This document shows positions 1 to 10,000 of a stretch of 24,784 nucleotides of DNA, piece by piece. The notes below the pieces were generated by a model. It searched no databases. It was not told the DNA's origin and saw nothing but the letters and a program-made list of their open reading frames with translations. Each line of letters starts with the position of its first letter. The first letter of the stretch is position 1. Source of the stretch: a virus. Position numbers and translations under genes: made by a program. Location: the IMG/VR virus record IMGVR_UViG_3300006920_000231, positions 1 to 24,784 of that record. One strand, given 5' to 3'.

Positions 1-53
1 AAAACCCACAACCTCCAGAAATACTGGAGCCAGAACTAAAGGTGATTAAATAA
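1..53 (+). CDS. C-terminal end of an upstream gene (partial)
   Basis: The frame that ends in TAA at 51-53 reads as a proline- and glutamate-rich tail, NPQPPEILEPELKVIK, from base 3. The other two frames stop earlier (37-39 and 47-49) and give less protein-like text. The TAA shares its last A with the ATG of the next gene (TAATG), the same coupling seen repeatedly in this genome, which supports a real gene end. Position just before a small conserved virion-region protein suggests a tail or fibre protein, but nothing in 16 residues proves that. Confidence 0.55.
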   Translation, partial: NPQPPEILEPELKVIK

Positions 54-418
54 TGGCACACTACGCTCAAGTAAATTCAGATAACATTGTTGTTCAAGTC
101 TTAGTGATGGACAATGACATGGAGACAAATGACGGTGAACAGGCGTGTATCGATTGGTTGCAAGCTAATGTTCACAAAGATGATTGGGTAAAAACTAGCT
201 ACAATAATAACATCCGCAAGCAGTACGCTGGAATTGGTTTTACCTATGACTCTACTAAGGACAAATTTATTTCTCCACAGCCTTTTGCTTCATGGGCATT
301 AGACTCCAATGATGATTGGCAACCACCTGTCGCACACCCAGACGATGACAAAATGTATCTTTGGGATGAAGATGTATATCAGGCCGACAATTCTAAGGGT
401 TGGGTTGAAGTAGAGTAA
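53..418 (+). CDS. conserved marine-phage protein, probably virion-associated
   Basis: This 121-aa protein matches, from memory, a short family common in marine phages. It begins MAHYAQVNSDNIVVQVLVMD. It carries a central block with RKQYAGIGFTYD (residues about 56-67), then FISPQPFASW (about 73-82) and an acidic, tryptophan-rich end. In relatives the same order appears: a beta-rich N-terminus, an AGIGYTYD-like loop, a P-x-P-F-x-S-W motif and a W-containing tail. Members are usually hypothetical and often sit among tail-fibre genes. There is no signal peptide or membrane segment, and no catalytic motif. The start is the ATG overlapping the previous stop, with AAGGTGA upstream as ribosome site. 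Its role is unknown; an accessory tail component is the best guess from context. Confidence 0.7.
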   Translation: MAHYAQVNSDNIVVQVLVMDNDMETNDGEQACIDWLQANVHKDDWVKTSYNNNIRKQYAGIGFTYDSTKDKFISPQPFASWALDSNDDWQPPVAHPDDDKMYLWDEDVYQADNSKGWVEVE

Positions 419-423
419 GCCAA

Positions 424-777
424 GTGGAAATAGATGCAAAGTTAATAATAACCGTAGGCGGTATGCTAATCTCTATAGTATCTGCAGCCGCTATAGTTAA
501 ACAAAAATTAAGCACCGTAATTGAACAGCTTGAAAAAATATCGCGTGATTACGAAGATAGGCTTAGAGATCTAGATAAACGTACAGATAGACAAGAAAAT
601 TTAATAGATTTAAACGCACAAAAAACACACGTTCTTTCAGGAATTATGTCTCCTGAACGATTAGAACGAAACAATAGAGAGTTAGAACGTATACTTGTTA
701 TGGTTACAAACAATGATGATAGACTGTCTAAGATAGAAAAAATGCATAACGGTAAACACCCACAGGTAGAAAATTAA
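424..777 (+). CDS. membrane-anchored coiled-coil protein, possible inner-membrane spanin
   Basis: This 117-aa protein has one hydrophobic segment at about residues 7-25 (LIITVGGMLISIVSAAAIV), followed by a long charged, heptad-rich helix (about 27-105) and a short polar end. That plan fits an Rz-type inner-membrane spanin subunit. The next gene, starting directly after its stop codon, encodes a lipoprotein, as expected of an outer-membrane partner. Against this, the flanking charges (KQK after the helix) do not clearly predict a periplasmic C-terminus, and the holin is far away at 12022. The start is GTG at 424; the first internal ATG (463) would cut the hydrophobic segment in half, so GTG is preferred. 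It could instead be a small tail or membrane protein of another kind. Confidence 0.6.
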   Translation: MEIDAKLIITVGGMLISIVSAAAIVKQKLSTVIEQLEKISRDYEDRLRDLDKRTDRQENLIDLNAQKTHVLSGIMSPERLERNNRELERILVMVTNNDDRLSKIEKMHNGKHPQVEN

Positions 778-1194
778 ATGATTAAAAAGTTTTTTATAGT
801 TTTAACAATTATTGTGTTGACTTCTTCTGTTGCATCGTGTAAAACAACAGAGGATAAGTTTCTTGCAGGTGAAATTATACAGGTAGAAGAAGTATGCAAG
901 ACACTTGATACACAGCTTAAAATATATAATGCTTATAAAAAAAGCTCTGAATTTGGTCAAACAATATACCATAAATTCATATATCAACAAGATTGTTTTT
1001 TATTACAAACACCAGTTTTAGCAAAGAAGTTAAAGCTAGAGTTTACTGGTGACTTTGATGATAAATTTAAAATAGAAATATGGCAAATAGTCTTCTCAGA
1101 AAATATCAAAGAAGGTGAAAAACTAGAGTATTTCTATGTGGCACATGCAGTAGAATTATCTACTGGTGAAAAAATTAAAGATTTAAGCGTGTAG
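778..1194 (+). CDS. lipoprotein, possible outer-membrane partner of the preceding gene
   Basis: The 138-aa product starts with a classic lipoprotein signal: MIKK, a hydrophobic stretch (residues 5-18) and a lipobox VASC with the acylated cysteine at residue 21. The +2 residue is Lys, so there is no Asp avoidance signal and outer-membrane sorting is expected. The mature part is about 118 aa, mixed alpha/beta in appearance, with Cys33 and Cys66 but no catalytic motif I recognise. It is not proline-rich, unlike many o-spanins. Its ATG follows directly on the TAA of the coiled-coil membrane gene, so the two are probably co-translated. Spanin partner is an inference from the pairing; a superinfection-related lipoprotein is an alternative. 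Confidence 0.6.
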   Translation: MIKKFFIVLTIIVLTSSVASCKTTEDKFLAGEIIQVEEVCKTLDTQLKIYNAYKKSSEFGQTIYHKFIYQQDCFLLQTPVLAKKLKLEFTGDFDDKFKIEIWQIVFSENIKEGEKLEYFYVAHAVELSTGEKIKDLSV

Positions 1195-1210
1195 TATAAG
1201 GTGATTCAGA

Positions 1211-2728
1211 ATGGCAGATGAAGCAATCCAAAACATACCAGATAGCACTAGGGAACTTACAACAGAAGAAGCTTTTAAACCTGTAAGAGATATTATGGGT
1301 GAACAAGCAACAGGTGTTGTAGATCTGGGTGAAGGTGAATTTAAACCTGTAGATCAATCAGTTCAATCTGATGAATTACTTTCTACAAGTAACACTACTT
1401 TAGATCCTACTTCTCAAAACATTGCAGACAGTCAAACAATAACAGCACAAGATGTTACTGTTCCTACTGCAAAAGCTAATTTAGGACAGATAGAATCTAT
1501 TGATAGAAATTTAACTAATATGCCCACTGATGTTCAGGGTGAGCAAATAAGTTTTAACACAAACACTGTTATAGATACCTCTCAAGTAGTTGACGAGAGA
1601 ACAAAACAACAGATGATTGAAAGAGGTTCTCTTGCCGAAGCAAAAACACAAGAACTAGCATTACAAGCTACCACGCAGTTTCAGTTAGAATCTTTATACG
1701 CATCGTTAGAAGAAGGTAAACCACTTCCAGGTTGGGCTTCTAAGAATGTTAAGAAGGTACAAGACATTATGAACGCAAGAGGTCTTGGGGCTTCGAGTGT
1801 CGCAGCGGCAGCTATGGTTACGGCTATTTCTGAAAGTGCTTTACCTATTGCAGTGCAAGACGCTAATAAGTATGCAACCATACAACTACAAAATCTTAAC
1901 AATCAACAGCAAACAGCTTTATCAAACGCTGCTACAATAGCTTCTCTCGATAAACAAAATTTAAATAATCGTATGCAAGCTGCACAACAAAACGCTCAAA
2001 CATTTTTAGCTATCGATACTAAGAACGCTGATTTTCAACAACAAGCTAATCTTATAAGCTACGAAGCTCGTAAGCAAGCATTGTTTACTGATACAGCTGC
2101 TGAAAATGCACGATTAAATATAAACGCTAAAACTGAAACTGAAGTAGACAGGTTTTATGATTCACTATCAGTAAGTACAACACAAGCTAATGCTAACAGA
2201 CAGGCTGCAATGAATCAGTTCAACGAAGATCAGGCAAACTCTATAAATAAATATAACGCTAAACTAGCTGATAGTAGAGATCAATTTAATGCTACAATGA
2301 CTTCAGCTATTGAACAGTCAAACGCATTATGGAGAAGAACACTTAATACTGCAAATACTGCAGAACAAAACAGTGCTAACAGAGCTAATGCTGCGGCTGT
2401 TTTAGGTATATCTACTTCTGCTTTAGATACAGTTTGGCAAGAATATAGAGATGAAGTATCTTTTGCTTTTACAGCAACAGAAAACAGCCTTCAAAGAAAT
2501 CAACAATTAGCCTTAACAGCTATTGCTAATCAGTTTGCAACGGAGATGTTTGAAGCACAAGTAGATGCTGACTCTCAAAAAGCAGTAGGAACATTTATAG
2601 GTGGTCTGTTAGAAAAAGCATTCGTAGGCGTAACAAATGGTTTAACAAGTCTTAATTCTGGAGTAGATGATCAATTAGAAAGTGATTTTACTGGAAATTT
2701 ATTAACGCCAGAGTTTGAAGATTTTTAG
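1211..2728 (+). CDS. large Ala/Gln/Asn-rich virion structural protein
   Basis: This 505-aa protein resembles, from memory, a structural protein family widespread in marine phages. The first ~130 residues are acidic, Thr-rich and low in complexity. Then comes the block PLPGWASKNVKKVQDIMNAR (about 173-192) followed by GLGASSVAAAA. A long alpha-helical region follows, dense in Q, N and A, with recurring NLNN and QQQ units. The segment SNALWRRTLNTANTAEQN and a later FTATENSLQRNQQLA are also characteristic. Near the C-terminus a Gly/Val/Phe-rich amphipathic stretch (about 457-480) could touch membrane. No enzyme motif is visible. It probably forms part of the internal or tail assembly of the particle. 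The ATG at 1211 has AAGGTGA just upstream. Confidence 0.7.
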   Translation: MADEAIQNIPDSTRELTTEEAFKPVRDIMGEQATGVVDLGEGEFKPVDQSVQSDELLSTSNTTLDPTSQNIADSQTITAQDVTVPTAKANLGQIESIDRNLTNMPTDVQGEQISFNTNTVIDTSQVVDERTKQQMIERGSLAEAKTQELALQATTQFQLESLYASLEEGKPLPGWASKNVKKVQDIMNARGLGASSVAAAAMVTAISESALPIAVQDANKYATIQLQNLNNQQQTALSNAATIASLDKQNLNNRMQAAQQNAQTFLAIDTKNADFQQQANLISYEARKQALFTDTAAENARLNINAKTETEVDRFYDSLSVSTTQANANRQAAMNQFNEDQANSINKYNAKLADSRDQFNATMTSAIEQSNALWRRTLNTANTAEQNSANRANAAAVLGISTSALDTVWQEYRDEVSFAFTATENSLQRNQQLALTAIANQFATEMFEAQVDADSQKAVGTFIGGLLEKAFVGVTNGLTSLNSGVDDQLESDFTGNLLTPEFEDF

Positions 2729-2748
2729 TAAATAGGAGTAAATAAATA

Positions 2749-3156
2749 ATGTTTGATCAACTTTTAAGCTTGGGAGTAAAAACTGTTTCGTCCCTTTTTG
2801 GTGGAAAAGGCACTAGTGGTGGAGGAAGTAACCAAGCCAGTGCAGCAGAAGTAGCTTCTTTAGCTAAAATAGGTTTTGCAAATGAAAGACAAGTTGCAAT
2901 GCAAGCATCAAGGGATGCAATAAATCTTACAAATAAAAGAGTAAGAAACCCACAAGAAGGTTCAGCAAAAGATGCAAAGTATAAACAACAAATGGCTCAA
3001 CTTATAAAAGGTATTCAAGACACTAGAGTAAGAGAAGCCATAATACAACAAGCACAAAGACAAGGTCTTATAGATCACCCAAAAATACAAAAAGCTATGT
3101 ACGATATGGAAAATGAAAAAACAAGAATTAAACCTCAAGAGATAGGCACAGCGTAA
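2749..3156 (+). CDS. small structural-region protein of unknown function
   Basis: The product is 135 aa with a hydrophobic-amphipathic N-terminus (MFDQLLSLGVKTVSSLFGG), a glycine/serine linker (about 20-27) and a long basic, Gln-rich helical part. The N-terminal plan, amphipathic helix then GGK-rich linker, is common in small podovirus internal virion proteins, but I do not recognise the family. A strong AGGAG ribosome site lies 9 bases before the ATG. The stop codon overlaps the next start (TAATG), so it is translated with the following acidic gene. Both sit immediately before the two giant proteins and may be minor internal or chaperone-like components. Confidence 0.65.
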   Translation: MFDQLLSLGVKTVSSLFGGKGTSGGGSNQASAAEVASLAKIGFANERQVAMQASRDAINLTNKRVRNPQEGSAKDAKYKQQMAQLIKGIQDTRVREAIIQQAQRQGLIDHPKIQKAMYDMENEKTRIKPQEIGTA

Positions 3157-3707
3157 TGGTTAAAAAAACTCACGATTCCTCTGCTATAGATATACTTGCA
3201 AGACCTATTCCTGGGCAGTCGTTAACTGATGCACCGAAAAGCAGACCTTATGAAAAGCCACCTCAAATAACATCTCCTACAGATGCTTTTAAGGTTGTTA
3301 CTGAATCTCTTGAAGAACCTTCAGCGCACAAAGATATTGTTGAATTGTTAGATGTAGGTATATCTGCAGAAACATTAGCTTCTTCCGTTACTTTAAAAAT
3401 GTTTTCTGAAGGTGTGTTTACTCCAGACATTGCTGAAATAATCAAACCACCATTGACAGCTTTTATTACAGAGGTAGGAATAGAAGCTGGAGTAGAAGAT
3501 ATTAATGTTGTTAATGATCTTCCAGATAAAGAAAGAACACCGTCAGATAATATTGAAATGATGGCTAACTTAAATCCTGATAAACTTACAAGACAGGCTA
3601 CACAATTAAACGAAGAAGAAGAAATAGATGAAGCTCTCTTAGGGTTGGAAATACCAGAAGATGAAGAGCCGTCAAGAGAAAGCTTTTTAGATATGGAGGT
3701 ACAATAA
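3156..3707 (+). CDS. acidic protein of unknown function in the virion cluster
   Basis: This 183-aa protein is strongly acidic, especially at the C-terminus, where runs such as EEEEIDEALLGLEIPEDEEP occur. There is a proline-rich N-terminal third. A central part (about 70-125) looks folded and helical, with hydrophobic residues at regular spacing. I recognise no domain. Its ATG is coupled to the stop of the preceding gene, and its stop is one base before the ATG of the 1118-aa protein. Small acidic proteins beside ejection proteins can be assembly factors, but that is only an inference. The open frame antisense to it (3263-3721) is judged a shadow. Confidence 0.65.
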   Translation: MVKKTHDSSAIDILARPIPGQSLTDAPKSRPYEKPPQITSPTDAFKVVTESLEEPSAHKDIVELLDVGISAETLASSVTLKMFSEGVFTPDIAEIIKPPLTAFITEVGIEAGVEDINVVNDLPDKERTPSDNIEMMANLNPDKLTRQATQLNEEEEIDEALLGLEIPEDEEPSRESFLDMEVQ

Positions 3708-3708
3708 C

Positions 3709-6700
3709 ATGGTTGGACCATTAATAGCTGGTATTGCTACAGGTTTCGCACAAGCAAGTCAAAGAAGAGAAGCATCTAACGCTAGAGCTGCTGAATTACT
3801 AGCTAAACAACAAGAAGCTCAAAAAGACAGGAATCTTAGGATTGAATTATCTGAAGCTGATATTATAAATAGAACAGAAATTAATCAACAAAATATAGCT
3901 TCTAGAAAAGAAATTTCTAAAAATGAACTTAAAGTTAGAACAGACGAAATAAAAGATCGACAAAAACAAGCTGAAGAGAGACAACTTGCTATCATAGGCA
4001 ACGAAGCTTTAAAAACGATTAGAAAGTTGGCTCAAAATACTTCAGGCGGTAAAGTTAATGTTAATACATTTAGCGCAAAACAAATAGAGGGTTTAAAGAG
4101 TATAGGTGTTAATCCTGATACAAATGGTTTTCTTGTTTTTAAACAAGAACGCGAAGCAAATTTACAAGAAAAAGACGACAACCAATCTTTAAAAACGAAA
4201 GAAGCTCTTATAAAAGGCTTTATTCATCCTGATCTTGTTGGTAAGCATGTTTTTGAAAGAATATTAAAAGACAAAGGTATGAAAATTACTCCTACAAATA
4301 TTGCAAATGTAAAAAGTAATTTACTAATAAAATATAAAAAAGATAATGATTTACGAAAAATTGTAGAGATGAAAAAAGCTGATCCAACTGCAGAATCTTA
4401 CACTGATAAAACTGGTAATCTTAGCTTTTATAAACCACCAAAGTTAAATAATCCTAACAATATACCTGAACTTGCTAATATAGGTGCAATGGACGCTAAA
4501 GACAGATCTCGTATACTTAACAATCCAAACAATTCTACAGGACTTTTATATTCTAATTTATTAAAATATGAAACAGCTATTAAAAACGCTGGTAAGGATG
4601 GTAAAACAGAATTAAAAAAACAATTACAAAATAAAGCAAAACAACTATTATCAGATTCATATTCAAATTTTAAAAACAGTATGGCTAAATCAGGAAATAT
4701 TTTTAAAATTGAAAATAATAATGGAAATACATCAATTTTTGAACTTAATGATACAGTTTCTGCGAATTTGCCAAATTTAACAAAATTGTTTACGAATGTT
4801 GATCAGAACAACACGCTTACAAATAATAATGCTTCAGTACCGCCAACTAAAAGTATGGAAGATAAAGTTAAGCATGTTGCAAACATAACAGGTTTGTCTC
4901 TAGAACAAGCAAAACTTAAATTAAAAAACGGTGATTTAACAGTAAAGAAATACGATCCTGATGGGCTTGTTGTAGATAGTGGAGACTCAAGACCCCCACA
5001 AACTACAGTTGATCCTAATGAAAAACCAAAACCACTAATTACTGTGACTACAGTTAACAATGAAAATCAAGTTAAAATAGAACCTCTTCCAGACGATATG
5101 ATACTTACTGAAGAAGGACCTTTTTCTGAAACACAAATAGAAACATATACAGATGAAAAGGGTAATGAAGAAGTTGTTGCTATGTTTCCTACTCCTAAAT
5201 TAATGAATACACGCAAGCTAGACAATATTATGTATTATGATGATGCAGTAAATGTTTTTGGTTTAGAATATTTTAACAATAAACCTCCTAAACAATTAGA
5301 AGAATACAATAAGATGAAACCTTTGTATCCTTTAATAACAAGAACAATAACTAATCCAGAAGATTCTGAAAATTATAATAAGTTAGCAAGTTTAATTCCT
5401 GCTGTTTTTAATTTAAAAAATAAAGACGGAAAAATTAATTCTAATGATGTAAATAGTGCTATAGAACTTTTATCTCAAAAACAAATACTGGACAAATATA
5501 AAGGTAAAGCTAGCACTCAAATTATAAACGGTAAAGTTGTAACAATCCGACCTCAGTTACAAAAAGTTTCTTTAAGTGAAATGAATAAAACAGGCAGTGC
5601 TTATAATAAAATCAGAATGAAACTAAGGGATATAGATGATAAGCAAATAGAAGTACGTAGCATGTCTGAAAGATATGCAAATAATACTCGTTCTTTAGGA
5701 GCTATTGATCTTATTTTAAACCAAATTAAAGATATAGAAGACGGTAACTCTGGAAAAATAGCTGTATTTAAAACTATGTTGGATGAACTTATTGCTGATC
5801 CTAACATAGCTTCAAATACAGAATTTGCAAAATCTTTAGGAGCTACTTTACAGACTATTTCTGAAAAAGGATATGAAACTCAAACAGATGCAGCAAGTTT
5901 AGGTACTTTAATTGTTCAAAAAACACAAGATTTCTTTAAAGCTTTTGGACTAATATCTGGCAAATTACAGGCTCAACTTAGTAGTGCTAAAGCTTCAATA
6001 GGTACTTTTGAGTCAGAGTTTGATAAGGCTAATGATGGAATAACAACATCCAGATTAAAAGAAACTGAACGTTATGTAGCAGAAAAAGTAAAATTATATG
6101 ATTCTAAAATAAAAACAGCAAACGAAGCAGCTCAAAAAGCTAAAGAGGTAGGGAACTATAAAGAAGTTCTTAAACAACAAGCTATTGCTCATCAACAGTA
6201 TCTTCTTGCTAAAAATGATATGACTAAAGTTACGTTGACATATACTTTTGCAGGTATGGTTCAAGGAGAGTCAGGAGGTAGAGCTATATCCAACGAAGAC
6301 TTTGCAATTTTATACAGAGCTTTATGGGGTGGTGCTGGTGGAAATACTGCAAGAGGTTCTTTTGATTCTTTAAATGAAGTACTACGAGATATAGAAATAA
6401 GAAATACTATTGCTTTAAAAAATGTAGAATTAAAAGAGAGCGTATCTATCAACAGAGAAATGGTAAAAGTAAGTAGAGCGTTAATGAAACGTAAATACGC
6501 TGAACTATACGAAGAGTCTAAAAGTTTTAGTTTATTACGAGAATCTGGAATATCTACAGAAACACCACTTGAACAACAAAATAATAATATGAGTGACAAA
6601 TTACCGAATATTATTAATAAAATAAATGGTGACAGAACAAGTGGCGATCAAGGTCTTTCCGATGAATCTATAAAAAGGGAAGGTAAAAAATTTAATATAA

Positions 6701-7065
6701 TGTTTGCAAACATTCAAAATAAATTTCCAAACAGAATAGTAAAAGAAGTTTCTGGACAAGGTAATCAAATAATAAGATACGGAGTTAAATTTGAAGATCT
6801 TGGTCCTGAACAACAAAAAGATGTTTTTAAAAAAACAGCGAAACTTATAGTCAGTACAATTTATAAAAATAATGCATTAAATAATAGTGTTTTTAATATG
6901 TTTAAAAAATATGAATTTAATAATGTTAATTTAGCAGATACTTTAGTAGCTTTTAAACAAGGTACGTATAGAACATCTCCCAATAAAGATAAATATGAAG
7001 CATTATTAACAAATGTTATTTCACATATTTATAATACAAAACCAATACCTCCAGTAAAAAATTAA
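3709..7065 (+). CDS. giant internal virion (ejection-type) protein, 1118 aa
   Basis: The first of two giant genes. It opens with a short hydrophobic helix (MVGPLIAGIATGFAQAS) and then a very charged coiled-coil region to about residue 110. The middle is Lys/Asn-rich and polar with no enzyme motif. A distinctive block lies at residues 845-875: YTFAGMVQGESGGRAIS, then NEDF and ALWGGAGG. This resembles a conserved segment in large marine-phage internal proteins. Length, helical content, lack of signal peptide and position before an even larger protein fit a T7 gp15-like ejection protein by role, although I see no clear sequence match to T7. GGAGG precedes the ATG. Alternatives are a tail tube or tape-measure-like protein. 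Confidence 0.7.
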   Translation: MVGPLIAGIATGFAQASQRREASNARAAELLAKQQEAQKDRNLRIELSEADIINRTEINQQNIASRKEISKNELKVRTDEIKDRQKQAEERQLAIIGNEALKTIRKLAQNTSGGKVNVNTFSAKQIEGLKSIGVNPDTNGFLVFKQEREANLQEKDDNQSLKTKEALIKGFIHPDLVGKHVFERILKDKGMKITPTNIANVKSNLLIKYKKDNDLRKIVEMKKADPTAESYTDKTGNLSFYKPPKLNNPNNIPELANIGAMDAKDRSRILNNPNNSTGLLYSNLLKYETAIKNAGKDGKTELKKQLQNKAKQLLSDSYSNFKNSMAKSGNIFKIENNNGNTSIFELNDTVSANLPNLTKLFTNVDQNNTLTNNNASVPPTKSMEDKVKHVANITGLSLEQAKLKLKNGDLTVKKYDPDGLVVDSGDSRPPQTTVDPNEKPKPLITVTTVNNENQVKIEPLPDDMILTEEGPFSETQIETYTDEKGNEEVVAMFPTPKLMNTRKLDNIMYYDDAVNVFGLEYFNNKPPKQLEEYNKMKPLYPLITRTITNPEDSENYNKLASLIPAVFNLKNKDGKINSNDVNSAIELLSQKQILDKYKGKASTQIINGKVVTIRPQLQKVSLSEMNKTGSAYNKIRMKLRDIDDKQIEVRSMSERYANNTRSLGAIDLILNQIKDIEDGNSGKIAVFKTMLDELIADPNIASNTEFAKSLGATLQTISEKGYETQTDAASLGTLIVQKTQDFFKAFGLISGKLQAQLSSAKASIGTFESEFDKANDGITTSRLKETERYVAEKVKLYDSKIKTANEAAQKAKEVGNYKEVLKQQAIAHQQYLLAKNDMTKVTLTYTFAGMVQGESGGRAISNEDFAILYRALWGGAGGNTARGSFDSLNEVLRDIEIRNTIALKNVELKESVSINREMVKVSRALMKRKYAELYEESKSFSLLRESGISTETPLEQQNNNMSDKLPNIINKINGDRTSGDQGLSDESIKREGKKFNIMFANIQNKFPNRIVKEVSGQGNQIIRYGVKFEDLGPEQQKDVFKKTAKLIVSTIYKNNALNNSVFNMFKKYEFNNVNLADTLVAFKQGTYRTSPNKDKYEALLTNVISHIYNTKPIPPVKN

Positions 7066-7077
7066 TAGGATATACTA

Positions 7078-10000
7078 ATGGGTAAAAATTTTACACCTTT
7101 CGATAAAGCTATTAAAGAAACAGATGCTTTTAAATATATAAGTGATCTTTTTGCAGAAGACGAAGAAGATAAGAAAAAAACTTCTGCTAAATTAGATCAA
7201 CTGGTAAAGGAAGAAGAAGATAAAAATAAAATTCTTCCTGAAAATAAATTTAAAGACGAAATGGATAGCCTTCAAGGTATAACTTATTTTGAGCTACCTA
7301 ATGGAAGACTAGCTACCAACAGTTCCGACCCTGAAGATAAAAAGAAGATTGAAGAACTAAACACAGACTCTGATATTATGTCTAGGGTAATAGCAAGACA
7401 AGAACGAGAAGAACCTGTAGAAACTCAACAATCTGCAGGAGATTTAGGCGATGCAATTCTAGATCTTGATGTTGAAAAAATGTTATTGGGGCCTAGTCCT
7501 TTAGATACAGACAAAACAGTAAGTACTCCAGAAAGATTAATTAGAAAAACATCTGAAGAAATAGGAGAAATGTCTACGGCTGTTGTTGCAGGAGGAATAA
7601 AAGCAGCAGTTATGTTTCCTCAATTAGCCCAAGGAGTTAACAAATATATACTAGGTACTGGTGAACAACTAGGAAGAGGATTAGGTGGTTTACTAGGTTT
7701 TGGTGAAGGAATGGTAGACTACGATAAACTGTCTATGGCTAATACTGGATCTAAAAATATCGCTGAAGCAGCTGAAAAGTTTGAAAAGAGTGCTATGATT
7801 TCGTTAGGAGCTAATGATCTTAATATTACTAACAAAATACTTATGTATGTTACAGACTTTGCGGTTCCGTTAAACGCACCTAAAAAATTAGCTAAATTTT
7901 ATGAAATAGCTGGTGATGTTGCTACAGATATTCGTAAAAGTATAAAAAGTTACGACAAGGAAGGTAATTTAATTGAATCAGGTTTTATGACTACACCTAG
8001 AAGTCTTCCAAGTCTTACAGAGTTAAGAGAAATAAAAGAATTAAAAAATGCTCCTGATGCTAAAAAGTATGCGGAAATAAACGAAAGAATATTAAACGAC
8101 AGAGCTAAATTACTGAATGAAGGTTTAGAAAATATAAACTCTTTTGACAAAGGAGTAGGTAAAGGACTACAAGCATTAAAAAGAGCTATAAGTGGTGAAA
8201 AAACTAGAAAATCAGGAATGGCTGCTTCTTATCAAACGATTGGTGGTAAAACAAGATTAGTCAGTACACCTATAATTGAAAACATAGACACAACCGTAAA
8301 AGGTTACGAGCAAAGAGCTTTACAAGAAACAATGGGTAAATTAATGCAGGGTCAGTCTGTTATAAGTGCTGGTGCTATTGCAGGTACATGGGATTCTTAT
8401 TTCGAAGGAACAGAGTATCAAGATTTATCATATTTAATGGCCCTTACGTCTGTAGTTGCTAATCCTACAACAACAATGAAATTATTAGACGTAACCATGA
8501 ATGCAGTTTTTGCAGGAAAATTAGGTTTGCAAAATTTTAAAGTTCCTTTTGTTTCTTTTAAACAAAGAAATGAGTTAGGATCAGAAATTGATGTTCCGTT
8601 AACATTGCCTTCACTTCTTGACGGTATGGGAAGGGCTGTTTCAAATATAACAGCAAAAGAAGGAAAACAAATTAATTATATGGAAAGCACATACGCTAAA
8701 AGAGTAAGAGCAATGGCTATGGGTGTTCCGTTTTATAAATTATTTGATGTTAACTCAACTACAAAAAGAGAAGAATTAAATGGATTAACAGATTTAGAAG
8801 CTCTTACTACTTTTAGTAAAAAAGAATTTAAAGCTTTAGAAAAATTTTCAGATGATGTTTTAAAATTTTTACCTAAAGAATACTTAGATAGTTATTCTCT
8901 TATGGTTAAAAAAGGAACAGACTTAATATCTAAAATACAAAATTCTAAATATGGTGACAAAACAGCAGAATTTAATATAGCTCTAGAACAAATGGTTGCT
9001 GGTATTCGTTTAAATGCTTTTTCAGGTATATTAAACGAAGCGCATAAAACAAAAGGTGTTGATTTAGGAAGTGCTGGAAATATTTTAAATCTATTTAGAA
9101 CACAGCAACAAGAACTACAAGATCAGGTTGGTTATATAAAATCAGCTATGGAACAAATTGTAGGAGGTTTAGGAAAAACTGACAAAGATTTTATGGAGTT
9201 AAAAATAGGTGCTGATAAAATTATGGCTAAACTACAGTCTAATGTAAATAATTTTAAGTCAAGCATAGAAATACTATCAAAAGAATCTAATAGTATATCA
9301 GGACTACAAAGAAGTTTAGATGTGCGTAAATTAAAAAATGATCCTAAAGATCCTGATAATAGTTTTAATCATTCAGAAAAATTTGGTAATGCAGACACTA
9401 GAAAAGAATTTGGAGAAGGAGTTTTTGAACGAGTTGAAGGCGCATACAAACAAGCTGAAGAGGTTAAAACTGCAAAGTTTGATAAGTTAGAAGCAAGATT
9501 AGAAGGCACTGAATTAAACGCAAACGACTATATTAAAGGATTAGAAAAATTAAAAAATGAAGATATACAAAATTTTGGAAGTATAGAAAACATACTTAAA
9601 AACCCATCTAAGTATAGGGCTTTTGGCAGGTTTTCTCCAAAACAAGAGACTATTAGTTATAAAAACGATATTGATCAGTTTATAGCGTTTACTAGATATA
9701 AAGGATTACAAGATTTAAATGAAGAAAGTTTACTTGGAAAAATAGACGATATAATAGATGACTACTCTATAGGTCTTACGTTAAGAACAAATAATGAGTT
9801 TCCACATTCAAAGGATAACGGATCTTTTGATCTTGCAGGTACAAGAGCAAACTATGAAGAATATGCTGAAAGTATTGGAATGGCAAAAGAAGATTATTTA
9901 AGAGTTCTTCTTTCTAATATGCAGAACAACAGAAAACCAGACTTTTTAGATTTATTTACGCACAAAGCTAATGCTTCTGACATGCATACAATACGTAAAA

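Noticed and set aside
3263-3721. A 152-aa open frame on the - strand opposite the acidic protein.
   Set aside because: It is Ser-rich shadow sequence over a well-supported + strand gene with coupled start and stop.
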